Positions 37,148 through 44,144 of a DNA stretch of 64,000 bases are shown here, in pieces. The notes under the pieces were generated by a model. It saw only the letters and a list, made by a program, of their open reading frames with translations. It ran no database searches and was not told the origin of the DNA. Source of the DNA: DASSUW01 sp963730535 (GTDB lineage Bacteria > Actinomycetota > Thermoleophilia > Solirubrobacterales > Solirubrobacteraceae); the NCBI GenBank assembly GCA_963730535.1, contig CAVSRU010000010.1:105592-169591 (forward strand). Direction: 5' to 3'. The translations under genes were made by a program, and so were the position numbers. Position 1 is the first letter of the stretch; the number at the start of each line of letters is the position of its first letter.

Positions 37148-37389
37148 CAGCGCCTCGCCGCCTCGACGCCGAGCGCCCGCAGGCGTTTCGCGTGCTTCTT
37201 GTGGACCGCCTGGCGGGTGACGCCGAGCGCCTCGGCCACGAGCGACCACGTCCAGCCGTCGCGCACGGCGCGCTCGACCTCGGCGTCCTCGAGCTGGTCG
37301 GCCAGGCGCCGGAGGGCGACGGCGGCGGCGAGGCCGTCGGCCGGATCGCGGGGAAGGTCGAGGTCGATCGTCGGCACGGTGTTTCGCAA
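37147..37389 (-). CDS. Small helix-turn-helix protein
   Basis: The protein has 80 residues with a clear HTH in the second half (AVRDGWTWSLVAEALGVTRQAVHKKHAKRL). The N-terminal part is a short helical segment. It is the first gene of a two-gene operon with the Clp-N protein. An inverted repeat GTTGACA/TGTCAAC just upstream is a likely autoregulatory operator. HTH/Clp-N pairs like this recur in actinobacteria; their regulon is not known to me. Confidence 0.85.
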   Translation of the reverse strand: MRNTVPTIDLDLPRDPADGLAAAVALRRLADQLEDAEVERAVRDGWTWSLVAEALGVTRQAVHKKHAKRLRALGVEAARR

Positions 37390-37394
37390 CCGTA

Positions 37395-37418
37395 GTTGAC
37401 AACGGTTCTGGTGTCAAC
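37395..37418. promoter_or_regulatory. Inverted-repeat operator/promoter of the HTH-ClpN operon
   Basis: GTTGACA (37395-37401) and TGTCAAC (37412-37418) are perfect 7-base inverted arms with a 10-base spacer. The site lies 5 bases upstream of the HTH start and contains TTGACA in both directions, so it could serve as promoter and operator at once. Confidence 0.55.
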
Positions 37419-37485
37419 CTGGGTTGCTGAGGGGCGAGTTTTCCTCGGACGGACCTATGGTCGGCGACAACGACAGGAGGAGACC

Positions 37486-37794
37486 ATGGACCCCGACCTC
37501 GTGCGCCAGACGGTGGCCGCCATCCCGGCCGGTGCGTGGATGAGCTACGGCGACGTCGCGCGCGCCGCCGGCGGCACGGACGTCCACGCCCGCGCGCTCA
37601 ACCAGCGCTTCATCCGCGAGGAGATGCCCGGCAGCCACCGGGTGCTGAAGTCGGACGGGACCGTCGGCGGGACCGCCCTCGGCGACCCCGCCGAGGTCCG
37701 CCGCCGGCTCGAGGCCGAAGGGCTCGAGTTCGAGGGCGGCCGCGCAGATCCCGCCGCTCGGGTGCGGCCGGAGGAGGTCACGGAGGCCGCTTGA
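37486..37794 (+). CDS. Alkyltransferase-like (ATL/MGMT-fold) DNA-binding protein
   Basis: The protein has 102 residues from ATG 37486, after AGGAGG. It matches the DNA-binding half of O6-alkylguanine transferases (IPAGAWMSYGDVARAAG, then HRVLKSDGTVGG). The active-site P-C-H-R is P-G-S-H-R here, with Ser in place of Cys. It therefore cannot take alkyl groups but may flag O6-alkylguanine for nucleotide excision repair, as known ATL proteins do. A basic or linker tail of about 25 residues ends the protein. Confidence 0.85.
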   Translation: MDPDLVRQTVAAIPAGAWMSYGDVARAAGGTDVHARALNQRFIREEMPGSHRVLKSDGTVGGTALGDPAEVRRRLEAEGLEFEGGRADPAARVRPEEVTEAA

Positions 37795-37806
37795 GCGCCG
37801 GCGAAC

Positions 37807-37999
37807 GTCAACGGCGGCATTGAGGGGGAGCTCGGGAGGGTGCATAACGTCGACCTCACCGTGTCAGCGCTCGTGAGGTCGACGAAACGCACCGTATAGG
37901 TGCACAACGTCGACTTCACGCGCCACAGAACCGTGAGGTCGACGAAATGCACCCTCTCCAGGGCCGATCTCCTCGCTCTCCCTACCCAGCGCAGTTGAC
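37807..37999 (+). repeat. Dispersed palindromic-end intergenic repeat, copy C, with two tandem hairpin units
   Basis: The outer ends are GTCAACGGCGGCATTGAGG and CCTACCCAGCGCAGTTGAC. Two 53-base hairpin units follow each other with a 60-base period: unit 1 (37840-37892) has arms CGTCGACCTCAC/GTGAGGTCGACG, and unit 2 (37900-37952) has arms CGTCGACTTCACG/CGTGAGGTCGACG with one G-T pair. Each is flanked by GTGCA-type and TGCAC-type sequence, as in copy B. The copy fills most of the 251-base gap between the ATL gene and murD. Confidence 0.78.
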
Positions 38000-38045
38000 G
38001 TTCGGCGGCCGGTGCCGTCGGGGCGGCGCGCTTGAATGCTGCGGC

Positions 38046-39365
38046 GTGATCGTGCGTCCGCCCCTGCCTGCCGGGCCGTTCCTCGTCGTCGGGCTCGCTC
38101 GCTCGGGGGTGGCCGCCGCGCTCGCGCTGCGGGCGCGCGGGGCGGAGGTGCTGGGGTGCGATGCGGGCGAGGTCACCGCGGACATCCGGACGGCACTGGA
38201 GGCCGCCGGTGTCGCCGTGCACGCGCCGAGCGACGGACTCGGGCTGCTGCACCGGGCCTCGACCGTCGTCAAGAGCCCCGGTGTGCCGCAGGAGGCGCCG
38301 GTCGTCGCTGCCGCTCGGCACGCCGGGACGCGCGTCGTCGGCGAGCTGGAGATCGGCTGGCGGCTGCTGCGCAACCCGGTCGTCGCCGTGACGGGCTCGA
38401 ACGGCAAGACGACCACCGTCGAGCTCGTGGGCCACATCCACCGCGAGGCGGGCGTGCCGGTCGCGGTGGCGGGCAACGTCGGCACGCCGGTCACCGCGCT
38501 CGCCGGCGTGATCGGCGGCGAGACCGTGGTGGTCTGCGAGGCGTCGTCGTTCCAGCTCGAGGACACGGAGGCGTTCGCCCCGGATGCCGCGGCGCTGCTC
38601 AACCTCGCCGAGGACCACCTCGATCGCCACGGGAGCTTCGACGCGTACCGCGAGGCGAAGCTCGAGGCGTTCGCGCGGCAGCCGGACGGCACGCTGGCGG
38701 TCGCGCCGGCCGACCTCGCCGGAGACCTCCCCGGGCGGGCCGAGCGGGTGACGTTCGGCCCGGGCGGCGACGTCGAGGACCGCGACGGCCGGCTGTGGTG
38801 GCGCGGCGAGCGGCTCCTCGACGCCGCGGAGATCCGCCTGCGCGGGGACCACAACCGGCAGAACGCGATGGCCGCCGCCGCCCTCTGCCTCGCCCGCGGG
38901 CTGCCGGTCGAGGCCGTCCGCGCGGGGCTCGCGAGCTTCGGGGGCGTGGCCCACCGGATGGAGGAGGTCGCGCGCCGCGACGGCGTCCTCTACGTCAACG
39001 ACTCGAAGGCGACCAACGTCGCCTCCGCCGTCGTGGCCCTCGCCTCGTTCCCGCCGGGAACCGTCCACGCGATCCTCGGCGGGCGCGGGAAGGGCAGCGA
39101 CTATGCCCCGCTCGCCCGCGCCGTCAAGGAGAGCGCCCGCGCCGCGTACCTGATCGGCGAGTCGGCGGGCGAGATCCGGGCCGCGCTCGGCGACGGCGTC
39201 CCGATCGTCGAGGCCGGCGACCTGGGCACCGCGGTCCATGCCGCCCGCGCCGCCGCCCGCCCCGGCGACGTCGTCCTGCTCTCACCCGCCAGCGCCTCCT
39301 ACGACCAGTACCGCTCCTTCGAGGAGCGAGGAGATCACTTCCGCGCGCTCGTCGGGCTGAGGTGA
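38046..39365 (+). CDS. murD: UDP-N-acetylmuramoylalanine--D-glutamate ligase
   Basis: The protein has 439 residues from GTG 38046 (GTG 38052 is an alternative). It has the Rossmann-like start FLVVGLARSGVAAALALRARGAEV, ATP loop VTGSNGKTTTVEL, EASSFQLEDTEAF, LNLAEDHLDRHG, YVNDSKATNVASAV and ILGGRGKGSDYAPL. MurD adds D-Glu to UDP-MurNAc-L-Ala. It opens the third dcw block directly after repeat copy C. ftsW follows after 43 bases. Confidence 0.94.
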   Translation: MIVRPPLPAGPFLVVGLARSGVAAALALRARGAEVLGCDAGEVTADIRTALEAAGVAVHAPSDGLGLLHRASTVVKSPGVPQEAPVVAAARHAGTRVVGELEIGWRLLRNPVVAVTGSNGKTTTVELVGHIHREAGVPVAVAGNVGTPVTALAGVIGGETVVVCEASSFQLEDTEAFAPDAAALLNLAEDHLDRHGSFDAYREAKLEAFARQPDGTLAVAPADLAGDLPGRAERVTFGPGGDVEDRDGRLWWRGERLLDAAEIRLRGDHNRQNAMAAAALCLARGLPVEAVRAGLASFGGVAHRMEEVARRDGVLYVNDSKATNVASAVVALASFPPGTVHAILGGRGKGSDYAPLARAVKESARAAYLIGESAGEIRAALGDGVPIVEAGDLGTAVHAARAAARPGDVVLLSPASASYDQYRSFEERGDHFRALVGLR

Positions 39366-39408
39366 CGCGATCGCAGGGGTCCGGCGCGCGGCGTCGAACG
39401 CAGGTCTG

Positions 39409-40635
39409 ATGTCCAGTCGCCAGCGCCGGCAGCAGCCACTCGAGCACCGGCTCCTGCTGACGGCGACGTTCTGCCTGCTCGCCGGCGGCGCGGTGATGGT
39501 CTACTCGGCCTCCTCGGCGCGCACGCTGCTCGAGGGCAACGGCGACGGGACCACGTACCTGGTCAAGTACCTCGCGTACGGCGCCGTCGGGCTGCTGGCG
39601 ATGCACCTCATCAGCCGCCACGGCCTCGTGCCCGCCCGCCGCTACACCCGCCTGATCCTGGCCGGCGCCTTCGTGCTCCTCGTGCTGGTGCTCGTGCCCG
39701 GGCTCGGCCTGGAGATCAACGGCGCCCGCCGCTGGCTGGGCGCCGGGCCGCTCGCGTTCCAGCCGTCGGAGGTGATGAAGCTCGCGCTCGTCCTGCACGT
39801 GGCGGCGGTGCTCGGCGCCCAGCCGCGGCTCGCCCGCAACCTGCGCGGCGTGCTCGGGCCGGTGGTCGGCGTCGGAGGGAGCGCGGTGCTGCTGATCCTC
39901 GTCCAGCCCGACCTCGGCACCGCGCTCGTCATCTGCTTCACCCTCGCGGCCATGCTGGTGGCCGCCGGGCTGCCGTTGCGCCAGCTCGGTCTCGTCGCCG
40001 GCGCCGGCGCCGTCCTCGTGCTCCTCTACGCGCTCATCGACGCCGAGCGCACGGAGCGGCTGACGACGTTCATGAACCCGTGGGCGGACGCGGCGGGCGC
40101 CGGGTTCCAGTCCGTCCAGGGGCAGATCGCGGTGGGCTCGGGCGGCCTGTTCGGCCTCGGTCCCGGGCAGTCGGTGCAGAAGATCTTCTACCTGCCGGAG
40201 GCCCACACCGACTTCATCCTCGCGGTCATCGGGGAGGAGCTCGGGGTCGTGGGGATCTGCGTGCTCCTGTGCCTGTACGGCATGATCGGGTACGCCGGGC
40301 TGCGAACCGCCCGCAACGCCAAGGGCGCCTACGCGAAGCTGCTCGCGGGCGGCCTGACCAGCCTGATCCTGTGCCAAGCCCTGCTCAACGTCTACGCCGT
40401 CCTCGGGCTCGCGCCGCTCACCGGCGTGCCGCTCCCGTTCATCTCCTCGGGCTCGACGTCGCTGATCGTGCTGCTCTGCTCGATGGGCCTGCTGCTCAAC
40501 ATCGCCTCGGGCGGCTCCGCCCACCTGCGGGCCGTGGACGGCGGGCGTGAGCGGGCCGCGCGTCGTGATCGCGGCGGGCGGGACGGCCGGCCACGTGGTT
40601 CCGGCGATCGCGGTCGCCGACGCGCTGCGGGCTGA
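39409..40635 (+). CDS. ftsW: Peptidoglycan glycosyltransferase FtsW (SEDS family)
   Basis: The protein has 408 residues and about ten membrane segments. SEDS signatures are NGARRWLGAGPLAFQPSEVMKLALVL, LVQPDLGTAL, QSVQKIFYLPEAHTDFILAVIGEELG and VPLPFISSGSTSLI. It polymerises septal glycan with FtsI. The last 29 codons, an Arg/Gly-rich tail, lie inside murG in another frame, an unusually long overlap. The membrane domain ends near 40520, so the tail may be dispensable. Confidence 0.93.
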   Translation: MSSRQRRQQPLEHRLLLTATFCLLAGGAVMVYSASSARTLLEGNGDGTTYLVKYLAYGAVGLLAMHLISRHGLVPARRYTRLILAGAFVLLVLVLVPGLGLEINGARRWLGAGPLAFQPSEVMKLALVLHVAAVLGAQPRLARNLRGVLGPVVGVGGSAVLLILVQPDLGTALVICFTLAAMLVAAGLPLRQLGLVAGAGAVLVLLYALIDAERTERLTTFMNPWADAAGAGFQSVQGQIAVGSGGLFGLGPGQSVQKIFYLPEAHTDFILAVIGEELGVVGICVLLCLYGMIGYAGLRTARNAKGAYAKLLAGGLTSLILCQALLNVYAVLGLAPLTGVPLPFISSGSTSLIVLLCSMGLLLNIASGGSAHLRAVDGGRERAARRDRGGRDGRPRGSGDRGRRRAAG

Positions 40636-41596
40636 GGGCGCCGACGTTCGCTTCGCCGGCGGCGAGCGCGCCGAGGCCGAGCTGGTCCCGCGGGCCGGCT
40701 ACCCGCTGGAGCCGCTACGGGTCGAGGGCATCTCGCGCACGAACCCACTGAAGGCCGCGCGCGCGATCGGCAAGGCGGCGGCCGCGCTCGGCACCGCCCG
40801 CGGGATCGTGCGGGGCGCCGACGTCGTCCTCGGCGGCGGGGGCTACGCGGCCGGCCCGGTCGGGCTGGCGGCGGTCGCAAGCCGCATCCCGCTCGTCCTC
40901 ACCGAGGCCGACTCGCATCTCGGCCTCACCAACCGCCTGCTCGCCGGCCGCGCCCGCCGGGTCTGCCTCGCGTTCCCGATCCCCGGTCGGGACGGCGACC
41001 GCTACCTGCTCACCGGCCGCCCCGTGCCGCCGACCGTCACCGACCGCGACGGCGCCCGTGAGCGCTTCGGCATCGCGCCCGGCGAGACCACGGTGCTCGT
41101 CTTCGGAGGCTCGCTCGGGGCCCGCTCCATCAACGAGGCCGCCGTCCGCGCCTTCGCCGACGCGCCGTACCGCGTGCTCCACGTCGCCGGACGGCGCGAC
41201 TTCGCCACCCTGACCGCGCCGGGGCCGCGCTACGTCCTGCTCGACTACGTCGAGCCGTTCGGCGCCGCGCTGGCCGCCGCCGACCTCGCCGTCGCCCGCG
41301 CCGGCGGCTCGGTGTTCGAGCTCGCCCAGTACGGGCTGCCCTCGGTGCTGATCCCGTATCCCCACGCGTCCGGCAACCACCAGGCCGCCAACGCGCGCTG
41401 GATGGAGCAGGCGGGCGCCGCCACGGTGCTGCCCGACGAGCAGCTCACGCCGGAGCGCCTGCGAGCCGAGGTCGACGCGCTCGTGGACGACGAGCCGCGC
41501 CGCACGGCGATGGCTGCCGCCTCCCGCGGCCTCGCCCGCCCCGACGCCGCCCGCGTGATCGCCCGCGAGGTCCTCGACGCGGCGGGCGCGCGCTGA
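40547..41596 (+). CDS. murG: UDP-N-acetylglucosamine--undecaprenyl-pyrophosphoryl-MurNAc-pentapeptide transferase
   Basis: The protein has 349 residues from GTG 40547. VVIAAGGTAGHVVPAIAVADAL is the glycine-rich N-domain loop, VVLGGGGYAAGPVGLAA the second, VLVFGGSLGARSINEA opens the C-domain, and RAGGSVFELAQYGLPSVLIPYPHASGNHQAANA is the UDP-GlcNAc site. It makes lipid II at the inner membrane face. It starts 89 bases before the ftsW stop. murB and murC do not follow; a glycerol island does. Confidence 0.94.
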   Translation: MSGPRVVIAAGGTAGHVVPAIAVADALRAEGADVRFAGGERAEAELVPRAGYPLEPLRVEGISRTNPLKAARAIGKAAAALGTARGIVRGADVVLGGGGYAAGPVGLAAVASRIPLVLTEADSHLGLTNRLLAGRARRVCLAFPIPGRDGDRYLLTGRPVPPTVTDRDGARERFGIAPGETTVLVFGGSLGARSINEAAVRAFADAPYRVLHVAGRRDFATLTAPGPRYVLLDYVEPFGAALAAADLAVARAGGSVFELAQYGLPSVLIPYPHASGNHQAANARWMEQAGAATVLPDEQLTPERLRAEVDALVDDEPRRTAMAAASRGLARPDAARVIAREVLDAAGAR

Positions 41597-41603
41597 AATC
41601 GGC

Positions 41604-41632
41604 TTGACTTCCCGCGTCCGTCCGAGTACGTT
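41604..41632 (+). promoter_or_regulatory. Promoter of the glycerol/dihydroxyacetone operon
   Basis: TTGACT (41604-41609) and TACGTT (41627-41632) are 17 bases apart. The predicted transcript start near 41639 is just before the palindromic operator, so a bound repressor would block the leaving polymerase. Confidence 0.6.
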
Positions 41633-41644
41633 CACGCGGAATTC

Positions 41645-41663
41645 GATTCGACATTGTCGAATC
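41645..41663. promoter_or_regulatory. Palindromic operator, copy 1 (IclR candidate site)
   Basis: GATTCGACA and TGTCGAATC form perfect 9-base arms around a single T. A near-identical site overlaps the iclR start at 46459-46477. It lies between the promoter and the AAGGAGGAG ribosome-binding site of the aquaporin gene. Confidence 0.7.
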
Positions 41664-41685
41664 CCTTTCTCCTAAGGAGGAGAGA

Positions 41686-42462
41686 ATGGAGTCGTTCTCA
41701 CTCGGCCAGCGTGCGCTCGCCGAGACGCTCGGTACTGCCCTGCTCGTGCTCGTCGGTCCAGGCTCCGTGGTGGCCGCCCTCGTGCTGGCCGGTGACAGCA
41801 CGCCGGCCATCTCGGGTGCCGACCTGCTCGGCATCTCGTTCGCCTTCGGCCTCGTGATCACCGCGCTCGTCTACGCGCTCGGCAAGGTGTCCGGCTGCCA
41901 CATCAACCCGGCCGTCACCTTCGCCCTCGCGGCCACCAAGCGCTTCCCGTGGCGCGAGGTGCCGACGTACTGGGGCGCGCAGGTGGTCGGGGCCGTGCTC
42001 GGGGCGTTCGGGATCTGGGCGCTGTTCGCCCAGACCGGCATCGACCTCGGCATGGGCCAGACCTCGTTCAACGAGGACACCACGACCTGGGCCTCAGCGA
42101 TCTTCGCCGAGGGCATCGGCACGTTCATCCTCATGCTCGCGATCCTCGGGATCGTCGACTCCCGGTCGCCGAACGAGCATGCGGGCATCGTGATCGGCGG
42201 CGTCGTCGTGGCGATCATCATGGTCGTCGGCCCGGTCACCGGCGCCTCGCTGAACCCGGCGCGCGCGTTCGGGCCCGAGCTCGTCTCGGCGATCGGCGGC
42301 GGCGTCACCCACTGGGGCCAGCTGATCCCGGTCTACGTCCTGCCCGGACTCGCCGGCTCCGCCCTCGCGGCCGTCGTCTACGACGCGCTCGCCACGCCGC
42401 GCGTCGTCGCGCGGCCGATCAAGACCGCCGTGACCACCGAAGACGTGCTGGCCGCCAAGTGA
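41686..42462 (+). CDS. Aquaporin/glycerol facilitator (MIP family)
   Basis: The protein has 258 residues and six membrane segments, with both half-helix NPA motifs (SGCHINPAVTFAL and GASLNPARAFGPE). The Arg after the second NPA belongs to the selectivity filter. With dihydroxyacetone kinase genes directly downstream, glycerol or dihydroxyacetone is the probable solute. An insertion in loop C (about residues 120-140) is acidic. dhaK begins 13 bases after its stop. Confidence 0.9.
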   Translation: MESFSLGQRALAETLGTALLVLVGPGSVVAALVLAGDSTPAISGADLLGISFAFGLVITALVYALGKVSGCHINPAVTFALAATKRFPWREVPTYWGAQVVGAVLGAFGIWALFAQTGIDLGMGQTSFNEDTTTWASAIFAEGIGTFILMLAILGIVDSRSPNEHAGIVIGGVVVAIIMVVGPVTGASLNPARAFGPELVSAIGGGVTHWGQLIPVYVLPGLAGSALAAVVYDALATPRVVARPIKTAVTTEDVLAAK

Positions 42463-42475
42463 GAGGAGAGCGATC

Positions 42476-43498
42476 ATGGCCACTGTGACCCCGACCCTTC
42501 GCAAGCTGCTGAACGACCCGGACGCCATCGTCCGCGAGTCGCTGGCCGGGCTGGCGGCCGCGCATGGCGACATCCTGCGCGTCGACGCCGACGCCCAGAT
42601 CGTCGTGCGGGCGGATGCGCCCCGTGCCGGGAAGGTCGCGCTGATCTCGGGCGGCGGCTCGGGCCACGAGCCGCTGCACGGCGGCTTCGTGGGGCTCGGC
42701 ATGCTCGACGCCGCGTGTCCCGGCGAGGTCTTCACCTCGCCCGTGCCGGACCAGATGCTCGCCGCCACGAAGGCCGTGGATGGCGGCGCCGGTGTGGTTC
42801 ACATCGTCAAGAACTACACGGGCGACGTGATGAACTTCAAGCTCGCGGCCGAGGACGCCGCGGACGAGGGCATCGCGGTCGAGTCCGTGCTGATCGACGA
42901 CGACGTCGCGGTCGAGGACTCGCTGTACACGGCCGGGCGCCGCGGCGTGGGGGCGACCGTGCTGGCCGAGAAGCTCGCCGGCGCGGCCGCCGAGCGCGGT
43001 GACGACGTGGCCGCCGTGGCCTCGATCGCGCGCCGCGTCAACGAGCGCTCGCGGTCGTTCGGCGTCGCGCTCTCCTCGTGCATCCCGCCTGCCGCCGGGC
43101 AGCCGATCTTCGACCTGCCGGTCGGGGAGATGGAGGTCGGGATCGGCATCCACGGCGAGCCTGGTCGGCGCCGCGAGGCGCTCGGCACCGCCGCGCACGT
43201 CGCCGACCTGATGGTCGAGGCGGTGGTCAGCGACCTGGCTCCGGCCGAGGGTGCCGAGGTGCTGCCGTTCGTCAACGGGATGGGCGGCACTCCGCAGCTC
43301 GAGCTCTACCTGCTGTACGGCGAGGTCGAGCGCGCGCTGCGCGAGCGCGGCCTGGTGCCGGCGAGGCGGCTCGTCGGCTCGTACATCACGTCGCTCGAGA
43401 TGGCGGGCGCCTCGCTCACACTGCTCGCGCTCGACGACGAGCTGAGCGCGCTATGGGATGCTCCCGTGCACACCGCCGCGCTCCGCTGGGGGGTGTGA
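42476..43498 (+). CDS. dhaK: PTS-dependent dihydroxyacetone kinase subunit DhaK
   Basis: The protein has 340 residues. It has the phosphate-loop-like start VALISGGGSGHEPLHGGFVG and the substrate site with the covalently binding His in VGIGIHGEPG. The C-terminal end ALDDELSALWDAPVHTAALRWG is typical. DhaK binds dihydroxyacetone as a hemiaminal; phosphate comes from DhaL. It sits in an operon aquaporin-dhaK-dhaL-EI. Confidence 0.95.
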   Translation: MATVTPTLRKLLNDPDAIVRESLAGLAAAHGDILRVDADAQIVVRADAPRAGKVALISGGGSGHEPLHGGFVGLGMLDAACPGEVFTSPVPDQMLAATKAVDGGAGVVHIVKNYTGDVMNFKLAAEDAADEGIAVESVLIDDDVAVEDSLYTAGRRGVGATVLAEKLAGAAAERGDDVAAVASIARRVNERSRSFGVALSSCIPPAAGQPIFDLPVGEMEVGIGIHGEPGRRREALGTAAHVADLMVEAVVSDLAPAEGAEVLPFVNGMGGTPQLELYLLYGEVERALRERGLVPARRLVGSYITSLEMAGASLTLLALDDELSALWDAPVHTAALRWGV

Positions 43499-43502
43499 GC
43501 GG

Positions 43503-44144
43503 GTGCAGCCGACCGTGGACGCCACCGTCTCCGTCACGACCTGGATGGATGAGATCGCCGCCGCCGTCGAGGCGGAGGCCGACCACCTGACCCAGCTCGA
43601 CTCGGCGATCGGCGACGGCGACCACGGGGTGAACATGACGCGCGGGTTCCGCGCCGTCGTCGCCGCGCTCGACGGCGACGATGGCTCGGCTCCCGGACGC
43701 CTGCTCGTCACCGCCGGCAAGACGCTGGTCTCCACCGTGGGCGGCGCCAGCGGCCCGCTGTGGGGGCTGGCGCTGCGCCGGGCGGGGCGCGCGGTCGGGG
43801 ACGCGGAGGAGCTCGACGGGCCAGGGCTCGTCAGCGCGCTCGAGGCGGCGCTCACCGCCGTGGTCGAGCTGGGAGCTGCCGAGCGAGGCGACAAGACGAT
43901 GGTCGACGCGCTCGCTCCCGCGGTCGACGCCCTGCGCGAGCGCGTGGGCGACGGTCTCGGCGCGGCGCTGGAGGCCGCGGCCGAGGCCGCGGATGCCGGC
44001 GCGCGCGCGACCACGCCGATGCAGGCCCGCAAGGGGCGCGCGTCATATCTCGGCGAGCGGTCGGTCGGGCACCAGGACCCGGGCGCGACGTCGACCGCAC
44101 TGATCGTCCGCGCGCTCGGCCGCGCGGTCGGACCGGCGAGCTGA
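43503..44144 (+). CDS. dhaL: PTS-dependent dihydroxyacetone kinase subunit DhaL
   Basis: The protein has 213 residues from GTG 43503. The ADP-Mg site has the three Asp residues in LDSAIGDGDHGVNM; GGASGPLWG and the late ATTPMQARKGRASYLGERSVGHQDPGA follow. DhaL keeps a bound ADP that is rephosphorylated by DhaM and passes phosphate to DhaK. Its TGA shares one base with the EI start (TGATG). Confidence 0.94.
   Translation: MQPTVDATVSVTTWMDEIAAAVEAEADHLTQLDSAIGDGDHGVNMTRGFRAVVAALDGDDGSAPGRLLVTAGKTLVSTVGGASGPLWGLALRRAGRAVGDAEELDGPGLVSALEAALTAVVELGAAERGDKTMVDALAPAVDALRERVGDGLGAALEAAAEAADAGARATTPMQARKGRASYLGERSVGHQDPGATSTALIVRALGRAVGPAS

Noticed and set aside
37840..37952. Tandem hairpin units as a CRISPR array
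   Set aside because: Only two units exist, the palindrome covers nearly the whole unit, there are no unique spacers of constant length, and no cas genes are nearby.
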